In this document: in pieces, positions 55,772 through 64,000 of the stretch
How the letters are laid out: the number at the start of each line of letters is the position of its first letter
Numbering within the stretch: the stretch's first letter is position 1
Assembly (NCBI RefSeq): GCF_024166365.1
Contig: NC_064819.1
Span: forward strand, 136,501-200,500
DNA from: Elephas maximus indicus
Taxonomy: Eukaryota > Chordata > Mammalia > Proboscidea > Elephantidae
Length of the DNA: 64,000 nt
Direction of reading: 5' to 3'
Made by a program: the position numbers and the translations under genes
Notes under the pieces: generated by a model
The model's input: the letters and a program-made list of their open reading frames with translations, nothing else
Database searches by the model: none
What the model was told of the DNA's origin: nothing

Positions 55772-55865
55772 CATGACGATTACCCTCTTTTATACATAGA
55801 CATAGAGGTGACGTGACTTGCTCAAGGTTATAGAAGCCTGGCAGTGAGTCAAAAGAACTGTGTGT
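55772..55865 (-). repeat. MIR fragment
   Basis: GTGACGTGACTTGCTCAAGG and AGAAGCCTGGCAGTGAGTCA are reversed MIR core/head sequence; the SINE inserted at its left side. Confidence 0.65.
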
Positions 55866-58400
55866 GTTGGGGGAGGTGGGTGGTGAAGCTGTAACCAAAA
55901 GAGGGGAGACTGAGGTATGGAGCTGTGCCTCCTCCGAAGGGCACAAAACAATGGTCTAGGGCTGTGCACGAACCTTAAATTTCCTTTGGATCCTGAGACC
56001 ATCCCTATCCTCCCCTCCTTTCCCTAACCTACCCCAGCTGCCCTGCCCAGAGTTACTCACCCAGGTTGTTGCTAAATGAGGGCCTGTGCTCATGTCCCTT
56101 CTTGTAAGCTTCATGAAAGGCTGTTTGTAATGAAGAGAAGGCACAAGCAAGGAAACAAGACTGCATCAAAGCTCTTCCCCGAGGCCCTGAACTGAAAGGG
56201 CAGTTTTCTTTGGAAAGACTCCGATTTCCCTCTTTGAATCTGCAGAAATGAACGGTCGTCAGGATGACTGGCAGAATTATGCTGTTTCATTCCAAGCATT
56301 GATATTTTTTTGTTTTTATCCTCGGGGGTTATTTCACTTCTCTCTGCTCTACTTCTCCACATAAAAAGGAAAGAATCATGCTTGCTTACTGGGACATTGT
56401 ATCAGAGATAACAGCCCAGGGCCTTGCTGTCCAGAGGAACCTGCTGATTGCACAGAGCACCAAGACATGACTGGAGGTTCTAGTGAAGAGAGTGTGATAG
56501 CCTCATGGCCCACACTGGCTTATCGTATCACCCCAGACCCATACCCAAGGAAATCTAGGACCCCAAGAACCACAATCATGGGCGATTGCAAAAAACCTAT
56601 GGTCTAACAGGACAAAGCACTGAAAGAAACTGGGCAGTCAATGGTCTTATGTCTCAGTAGCATTCAGAAACTGCATCACCTTGCTGTCCATTTTTGTCCC
56701 ATTTTAAAGAGGTGAGATAGAGCAATTGTACATTGCTATCATCAGGGGATATGTGTAACTCGTTGGAGGAGGGAAGAATCCATAAATTCAGTAAGCACAG
56801 GCTGGTTTCCTGTTAGGGTTCTCAAGGAACTTTCTGTTGTACTCAGCCAACGTCTTATTGAGTCTTTTCACTTCCCAGTTCTCACCTTGACTGACTCTTT
56901 CATAGGTAGTTTCTTGGGCTGTGGGTTGGGGAACATGGCAAATAATATTTACTTGATACTATCCACAACCGTATTGGTTACACTTACTTTTTGAAGCCAC
57001 AAGACAAATGAACAATCACCAAAGTTCACTCTTGAATTCACCACCATGTATATACAAACAAGGGAGGACAGGAGGAAGACAGGCTATGATTTGCCCCTGT
57101 ACTACCTATTAATGACACATGATGAATCAGAATGACCCATGATTCCAATAATTGTACCAATGTCAAACTGGGCTCAAGTGTAGACCTTGATACATTTCCA
57201 TTAAGTTAAAATAAACAAAGCAAGTCGCTTAAATGTGGAATAATCTCATACATTCTCTAATGCCAGTGAGAATGCTTCTTGAACTGAGCTGAGTTCCTAA
57301 TATTAGACTTGATTCTCTAGCCCTGCCAGCTTTCTAGCAGGAGAAAAATGGTCTCAGAGCATAAGGCAATATGGAACTCTGTTTTTCTACTTTCAAAAAG
57401 CCACCTGGCCACTCACACGCCTACGTGTAACCTTCACTCAGCCCACTGGAGGAGACGGCATCCGTAGACATTTCATTCCGTGCCCAAGCGTCTGCCAGAC
57501 AGTGAAGATAAGGTGGGATTTACCCAGTAGGAGCTTTCTAGAAGAAGCAGGGACTGTTTCTCACAATCATGTTTTTAACACCCCACTGGACTGAAAGAAA
57601 GGGAGGCAGCATTTCAAGCAGAGGGGACTTTCATGCCATAGTTCTTCAGGCACCTGGGGGCCCCAAAGGTCTTGCTATGGTTAAGATGGAACTAACATCA
57701 TTTGCAAGTAGAGTGTGTGTGTGTGTCTGCGCATGCAATACATGGAAATAATTTTAATAAGAAAGGCGTTATATCGATCTTGCAAAAGGCAGAATCTTTT
57801 GTTTCTGGAATTGATTAGTAAGTGTTTATTCAAAACACTGGCCTTAAAGACTTCTATTGATAGCATACTCATTCCTCTAAAACTGATACAACACATTTTG
57901 GTCATTTTTAGAAAAGGCATACTACTACCTTTGGCATGTAAAAAATTCTTCTGTGATGTCTACGTATGTCTTCATGTCACTCTTGGGATGCTGAATTTTA
58001 TATCCCATTACCAAATGAATGGAGGACTTATATTTAGAGTGTTATAAGTGAGATTAACCAATGAAACTCAGGTAAACCGAACAATGCATATAGTGGCCTG
58101 AGTGTTATTTGGTTAGATTGTGCTTAGCCTACTCTCCAAACTTTTTTTTTTTTCTTCTGCTATTCTGTAGACACACACTCTGATTGATAATGGCTGGTGA
58201 TACGTGATCTTTGGCTGTTTCCCTAATGGGATTATCGGAGGGTAATCCATCATCTTTTCTCTCTGAACCACTATCTGATATACCTCCAAATGGAATACTA
58301 CTATTTTTCACATGTGTTTATATCAGAAGCTATTAACTCCATTTGCGCCAAGCCATCCATGGTCATAACAGTGTGTTGGAATAAAATATTTTCTTTTGCT
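55866..58400. other. 2.5 kb without a recognised feature
   Basis: Unique-looking sequence. It contains a (TG)n run at about 57711-57726 and a T-run at 58141-58153. Open frames up to 110 codons show no family similarity. Confidence 0.4.
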
Positions 58401-58584
58401 CTAAAATAGATCCAGTAAAAAGACATTTACTGGGTGCCTAATATATATCCCTGACCCTGTGCTACAGATACAGAGATGAGTTGGTTTCCCTTAAGAAGTA
58501 AAGTGGGTATACCAGTGAAGAAGCCATTGCAGCACCCTGTGAGGCCTTAAGGGCAGCAATACGAGCACAATGCGGAAAGTTCCG

Positions 58585-58614
58585 GATGAACAATAGCTAG
58601 ATGAACAATAGCTA
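58585..58614. repeat. 15-bp perfect tandem duplication
   Basis: GATGAACAATAGCTA occurs twice in direct succession. Confidence 0.9.
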
Positions 58615-59530
58615 GCTCGCAAAGACCTGAAGGAAGAGTTGAGGCCCAAGTGGTATTTCAAAGAAAAGGAAATTATGGTTTACATTCTTTCTTTTTAGGG
58701 ACTCAAAATGTGAAGAAAAATCTGTTTCTTTTTATGAATTTGTCTGACTATCCTAAGGAGGAGAGAGTTGTGGTAGCCATGGATATGGAAGGGAGGACAG
58801 GAAGGGTCCAGAGAGATTTTTCTAATATAAAAGGTAGAACAAAAAGAACTAGAACTTTGCCCTGAGTCAGTCTGTGCCTAACTCACATCCCTTGAAACCA
58901 GAGACTTAATTTAGAAACATCTGTAGCCCAGGCACTCCTCAGATGCTTTTCATAACCCAAGACCTTTGCCTGGTAGACAGTCTTGTTATAAAATGAATCT
59001 CTAGTAAGCTCTAACTTGAATTTCACTTATCCTGGGAGTAACTTTCAACAGAAATAATGAGCAAGAACAAAACATTGTAGAAACAGCAGTAAGATCTGAT
59101 ATCTGCAGCTGGCACCAAGTGGGAAGCTCAAGGTTCAAGTATAGGGATGAACTAGCAGCACCCATCCCAACAGCAGACATTAACATCCAAATCCAATTTC
59201 AACTTTAAAATGATGCATTTTAAGCAGGGTATAAGCTGGAAGGGTAAGCTTAGTAGCCTGGCTGGAAATCCTTCTTAAATTGGCTTAGGTAAACATTTAG
59301 TGTGTAAGTGAAATCTATCACCATCTTAAACAATTTACCTATTTTCTGAAGTAGGACCAGCAGATTTGTTGAGTTGTCTGATTCCTTATAAACTCAGACC
59401 ATAAATCAAACTCCTATTGGACTAACTTTCATGCTGGTTTCATTTTTTCATCCACTGAAAGAAAGAATATATGTAAAAGTTCATTACGATAGACTTGATA
59501 AATATTTAAAACTTCTTTTACAAGTATTTT
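58615..59530. other. No feature seen
   Basis: Unique-looking sequence without exon evidence. Confidence 0.35.
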
Positions 59531-59539
59531 AAACAAAGC

Positions 59540-60515
59540 TAAAATAGAAAAGTGAGCAGTGAAAGTGGATTTTCAGCATAAATGACAAGCAAAACATTAC
59601 GGTCCCTATAGAGTAATTAGAAATCCAGATGAGCTGCAGGCAATACCCCGGTAGAAAGTTGGGCAGAAAATGAACTGGCAATTCACAAAAGAAGAAAGGT
59701 AAATGACCTATAATCATCTGAGGAGACGTTCAACCACACTCACAATCAGATAAATGCAAATTGAAACAGTAAGTTTGCACAACCTTCTCAAGATGGGCAA
59801 AAATTGGGCAATACCAGGTGTTATGGATTGAATTGGGTGCCCCAAATACTTGTGATGTAAGGCCTAACCTCTGTGCCTGTGGTTATAATCCCATTTGGGA
59901 GTGGGTTGTCTCTGTTATGTTAATGAGGCAGGATTAGTATAGGGTGTATCTTGAGTAAATTTCTTTTGAGATTTAAAACAAGCAAGCAAGGAAGCAGAGA
60001 TGGGGGCAGAGATATGCCAAGCCACATGGAGATTACCCAGAAGCAGAAGCTCAGAGCCTATAGAAAGAGAAAGCCTTCCACTAGAGAGAGACAGCACCCT
60101 GAATTAGGACTTCTAGCCTCTTAAACTGTGGGAAAATAAATTTCTGTTTGTTAAAGCCACCCACTTGTGGTATTGCTTTTATAGCAGCACTAGGTGACTA
60201 AGACACCAGGTACTGATGAGTATGTGGGGAACAAACCTTTTCAGACACTACTGGTCGAAGTGTAAATCACTGCAGCCTTTTTTGGAAGGGCAGTTTGACA
60301 AACATATACAAATGATTTAATGTAGGTAATTTTTGATTCAGCAAAATACTTCTAAACTTATTTTAAGAAAATTTAATATGAGAATACTTATAAGGTTTCC
60401 TATAATACAGATATTTATGTAGGATTTGGTTTAACAGCAAAAATTGAAAACAGTCTGAATGTTCACACACAGTAGAATGTTCTGCATCTATTAAAAATGA
60501 TGAGATCCATGTAGC
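59540..60515 (+). mobile_element. Ancient L1 3' part, split by an LTR
   Basis: GAACTGGCAATTCACAAAAG, ACACTCACAATCAGATAAAT and, after the LTR, ACTGATGAGTATGTGGGGAA through TGGAAGGGCAGTTTGACAAA are standard phrases of old mammalian L1 ORF2 C-termini. No open frame remains. Confidence 0.7.
59819..60205 (+). mobile_element. MaLR-type solo LTR with 5-bp duplication
   Basis: It begins TGTTATGGATTGAATTGGGT and ends GCACTAGGTGACTAAGACA, with an AATAAA near 60135. CCAGG at 59814-59818 and 60206-60210 is an exact 5-bp target duplication. It is the same LTR group as 12578-13064. Confidence 0.9.
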
Positions 60516-60524
60516 TGTAGCAGT

Positions 60525-61968
60525 GGTGGGTTAGAGTTTTAGGTCTGTAGCCAGTAGATGTATGTTTGTATTTTCTCTCTGCCACTTACTAGTTGTGTTA
60601 ATTTGAGCAAGTCATTTGACCTTTTTAAACCTCAGTTATCTCACCAAAGAAAAATGGGAACAATACTAAGAATAATGTGAATTACCTGTTGTTGTTGCTA
60701 GGTGCCATCCAGTTGGTTCCGACTCATAGCATCCCTATGTACAACAGAATGAAACGCTGCCCTGTCCTGTGCCAGCCTTGCAATCATTGTTATGCTTGAT
60801 CCCATTGTTGTAGCCACTGTATCAATCCATCTCATTGAGGGTCTTGCTCTTTTTCACTGACCCTTTACCAAGTGTGATGTCCTTCTCTAGGGAATGGTCC
60901 CTCCAGATACCAGGTCCAAAATACATGAGATGAAGTTTTGTCATCCTCACTTCTAAAGAGCATTCTGTCGGTACTTCTTCCAAGACGAGTTTGTTCTTCC
61001 AACAGTTCAGAGTATATTCAGTATTTGACACCATAATTCAAAGACATCAATTCTCCGGTCTTTCTTAGTCATTGTTCAGCTTTCAAATGCATATTATGCG
61101 ATTGAAAACACCATGGTTTGGGTCAGGTGCCCCTTAGTCCTCAAAGTGACATCTTTGCTTTTTAACACTTTAAAGAGGTCTTTTGCAGCAGATTTACCCA
61201 ATGCAATATGTAGTTTGATTTCTTGACTGCTGCTTCCATGGACATTGATTGTGGATCCAAGTAAAATGACATCCTTGACAACTTCAGTATTTTCTCTATT
61301 TATCATGATGTGGCATATTGGTCAAGTTGTGAGGATTTTTGTTTTCTTTATGTTGAAGTGTAATCCCTACTGAAGGCTGTAGTTTTTGATCTTCAGTAAG
61401 TGCTTCAAGTCCTCTTCACTTTCAGTAAGCAAGGTTGTGTCATCCACATAACACAGGTTGTTAAGGAATCTTCCTCCAGTCCTGATGCCGTGTTCTTCAT
61501 ACAGTCCATCTTCTTGTATTATTTGCTCAGTATACAGGTTGACTAAGTGTGGTGAAAGGATACAAATGACGCACACCTTTCCTGATTTTAAACCACACAG
61601 TATCCCCTTGTTCTGTCCGAATGACTGCCTCTTGGTCTGTGTACAAGTTTCGCATGAGCACAATTAAGTGTTCCCATTCTTCACAATGTTATTCATAATT
61701 TGTTATGATCCACACAGTCAAATGCCTTTGCATAATCAATAAAACACAGGTAAACATCTTTCTGGTATTCTCTGATTTCAGCCAGGATCCATCTGATATC
61801 AGCAATGAATTACCTAAGGGGAAAAATCTGGTCTCAAAAAACAAAAACAAAAGCCTAAATCATAAAAGAAGAAGAGAGAGAGAGAGAAATGTGAATTAAA
61901 TGAGTGTGAATGCAAAGCTCCTAGCACAGCACCGGACACACAATAAGGGTGGAATAACTGTGAGCCAT
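60525..61968 (+). repeat. MIR split by an RTE insertion
   Basis: The head and core lie at 60525-60684 (CTGCCACTTACTAGTTGTGT; GACCTTTTTAAACCTCAGTT). The tail resumes at 61888 (AATGTGAATTAAATGAGTGT, CTCCTAGCACAGCACCGGAC, CACAATAAGG). AATGTGAATTA occurs at both junctions. Confidence 0.75.
60685..61810 (-). mobile_element. RTE-type LINE copy inside a MIR
   Basis: It starts at a (TTG)n tail and follows the same order as the copies at 12.1 and 16.8 kb. On the minus strand it encodes a reverse transcriptase stretch with YVDDTTLLTESEEDLKHLL, so the YxDD box is still readable here, but the surrounding frame is broken by stops and indels. Sequence at 61811-61887 (A-rich, ending in GA repeats) between it and the MIR tail is unexplained. 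Confidence 0.82.
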
Positions 61969-61979
61969 TGTTAGGGACA

Positions 61980-62950
61980 GATCCTCTTGAGTCAATCTGG
62001 CTAAGTAAGGAAAGTGAGGATACAAAACAGCTCTGTGTGCTTCTGCTTGAAATGGCAAACCAGTGAAGAGATGCCTCTTGCTCCCCCCAAGACCTTATTG
62101 AAACAATAAGTACAAAAAGGAATAAACTCGTAACATAAGAAAGAAAGAGGAAGGGAGTTATCAACAAATTCCTGGAAGATAAAAAGCAAATGGGACAGGG
62201 GAACAAAACCCAGTGTCTTAGGCTGGATTCTCTAGAAGAGCAAAACCAGTGAAACATGTATTCTGACTCATAAACCATCCTATAGAGAGAGAGAGAGAGA
62301 AGTTTAATTCAAGGAAATGGTTCACGCAGTTGTGGAGGCTAGCAAGTCCTAAAATCCATGGGTCAGGTGTCAGGCATCGGGCTTCTCTTGACTCACGTGG
62401 TCACAGGTGCTGATGAACCCAAAATCAGCAGGTCAGATGGCAGACTGCTGGTGCACATCCTAAGAACCAGAGGTAAGATGATGTGGAGTCAGATGCAGGA
62501 TCCAGAGCAAGACTGAGCCTTGTTAGAATATCCGTTTATATACTGGAACCAGGCCACATCCCCAAGGAAACTCCCTTTTCAACTGATGGGCTGCTTATAG
62601 CAGATCTCATCATGGAGGTGATTACATCATATCAGATCTCATCATGGAAAGTGATTACATTATATTATAGGATGAGGATCAGTCCAATGTGTGCCAAACC
62701 ACCAATAATCATAACATAGCCAAGCTGACACAAAATATTAACATCACACACAGAGCAATTCAAGAACTACATCCATAAAACCAAGAAAACTGTATAAAAA
62801 AGAGCAACCTGTGAATAAAAAATTGTTCTCAGTGATCAAAATTATTACTAATATAAAAAAATCAATAAGCTGGAAAATAAAGCAGAAGACACTTTTGAAA
62901 ATTTAGAGCAAAATGACATGGGTGGAAAATATGAGGGAAAGAATAGCTAA
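61980..62950 (+). mobile_element. Possible old L1/HAL1 remnant around an LTR
   Basis: A-rich sequence at 61980-62213 and 62755-62950 (AATCAATAAGCTGGAAAATA, CATGGGTGGAAAATATGAGG) has the look of an ancient L1/HAL1 ORF1 region, interrupted by the LTR at 62214-62748. Assignment is tentative. Confidence 0.4.
62214..62748 (-). mobile_element. MaLR/ERVL-type solo LTR, reversed
   Basis: The + strand starts TGTCTTAGGCTGGATTCTCT and ends near ATTAACATCACA. It includes GGTTCACGCAGTTGTGGAGG and CCCAAAATCAGCAGGTCAGA. CCCAG at 62209-62213 and CACAG at 62749-62753 are a 4-of-5 target duplication. A (GA)n run lies at 62284-62301. Confidence 0.7.
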
Positions 62951-62964
62951 ATACTACTACTAAT

Positions 62965-63175
62965 AAAAATCAGAACAGCTAACATATTCTGCAGGCACTT
63001 AGTATGTGCCAGGTGCTGTTTTATGCTTTCATCTGCACTACTTCAGTCAGTCCTCACTGCAAACCAGTGAGGCAGATAGTATTATTCCCACTTTACAGTT
63101 GAAGAGACTGAGGCTCTATGAAATTAAGAAAATGTCCCCAGCCACAGGGCTAGTGTGTGGTGGACTTGGGGTAGG
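62965..63175 (-). repeat. MIR
   Basis: GTATGTGCCAGGTGCTGTTT, TATTCCCACTTTACAGTTGA and AGCCACAGGGCTAGTGTGTG follow the reversed MIR closely; it is one of the better preserved copies. Confidence 0.8.
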
Positions 63176-63585
63176 CACACAGCTGGGAGCTGTGTGCTGG
63201 ACTGCTCTGTCACCGTGGCATCTCCCCCACCCTGCTAAGGACTAGCCTGCATCATAAAGAAGCAGAAATTACATTTCCCAGATTGCTCTCCCCACACAGT
63301 TCCAACTGTGAAACTGAAGTGTGATTGGGAAGGTGGAAGAGGAGAGGGCATTATTCTGCAGAGCAGGCAGATGTGTGGGCAGGAGGTGAACGTCAGGTTT
63401 GAAGTATCTTCCAGGTGAGTCTCTAAAGGGTTGTGGACATTGGGGTTGCAGACTGAGCTAGTCAGTGACAGCCCACTCAACTTTTGCTCATGCAGCCCTT
63501 CTGATGCTTATTCCTTGTTTTAATAAAAAGACTTCCTACCAGAAACACAGAAAAACGCTTTGATTTTCCTGACCAAACTCTGAAA
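63176..63585. other. No feature seen
   Basis: Unique-looking sequence before the last L1 remnant. Confidence 0.35.
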
Positions 63586-63589
63586 CCCA

Positions 63590-64000
63590 ATTCAGGAAGT
63601 CCACTATCTTACTAATTGGTGTCCCAGAAATAGCACAGAAAATTGAAGGGGAGAACTTATATTTAAAAAAAAAAAAAAGAGAACCTTAGTTTTCAAAAGA
63701 CACAAGACTTAGATTAGAAGTGCCTACCACATGTCTAGCATGGTGAATTAAAAACAACAACAACAACAAAAAAGGTAACTTGTGAAACTTTAGAACACCA
63801 AAGATTAAAAAAAACCCAAGAACTTTCAAAGAGGGGAAAGGAAAAGTAGCCTACAAGTTAGGCTGACTTCGATTTCTCATCAATCTCATTGTATAATGCT
63901 GGAAGCTATTGGGGAAATGGCTTCAAAGTTCTGAGGGGACACAATTTCCACCTAGAATTCTATACCCAGTCAAACTATGCTTCAAGAGTTGGAGCTGAAT
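63590..64000 (+). mobile_element. Ancient L1/HAL1 fragment, runs off the window
   Basis: GAACACCAAAGATTAAAAAA, the GGCTGACTTCGATTTCTCAT block and CCTAGAATTCTATACCCAGT followed by CAAACTATGCTTCAAGAGTT match the order of an old L1-derived sequence. A (CAA)n run lies at 63751-63770. It continues past position 64000. Confidence 0.6.

Noticed and set aside
1..64000. CRISPR array, prokaryotic operon, phage or integron
   Set aside because: Repeats are dispersed mammalian retroelements, there are no regularly spaced short repeats, and exon/intron structure is eukaryotic.
22156..64000. Exons of PHLDB2, the usual neighbour of PLCXD2 in mammals
   Set aside because: I saw no segment with recognisable PHLDB2 coding sequence; untranslated exons could be present but cannot be supported from sequence alone.

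Overview
This window is nuclear DNA from a placental mammal, almost certainly an afrotherian and most likely an elephant or close relative. The evidence is many copies of the tRNA-derived, RTE-tailed AfroSINE family, RTE-type LINE copies with decayed reverse transcriptase, two structurally full-length L1 elements, MaLR-type LTRs, and ancient MIR and L1 remnants. There is no bacterial or phage content. Family names rest on recognition by eye, not on a database search.

The only host gene I can support is PLCXD2 on the + strand, represented by its last two coding exons: 4726-4967 and 19233-19392. They join in frame across a 14.3 kb intron and encode the C-terminal 133 residues of this PI-PLC X-domain protein, ending ...ALAKC. 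The upstream catalytic exons lie before position 1. The 3' UTR probably runs to a poly(A) signal at 22128-22133 and contains a cluster of AUUUA pentamers. Everything downstream (about 22.2-64 kb) looks intergenic, or intronic to a gene whose exons I cannot see.

Most of the identifiable sequence is retroelement, much of it nested. At 6.9-8.6 kb a SINE holds a poly(A) retroelement that holds an L1 3' end. At 10.3-11.6 kb a TIR element and four SINEs lie side by side, with serial SINE insertion at one target. At 12.1-15.3 kb a MaLR element sits inside an RTE LINE. At 15.4-18.7 kb an old L1 is split by an LTR-like block, by a 45-bp A/T insertion with its own target duplication, and by an RTE that itself carries an L1 3' end. 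At 26.6-34.9 kb a 7.6 kb L1 (L1-A, badly mutated) interrupts an older L1 3' end. At 42.8-49.3 kb lies the youngest-looking element, L1-B: ORF1 is open for 339 codons and ORF2 is open across about 1,271 codons apart from one internal TGA. From 59.5 to 64 kb old L1, MIR, RTE and LTR copies interrupt each other.

I found no previously undescribed functional system. The observations worth checking are the near-intact L1-B, the unusually long spacer between L1 ORFs, the A-run/T-run insertions, the repeated use of one SINE target site, and the shared 3' tail that ties the SINEs to the RTE LINE.
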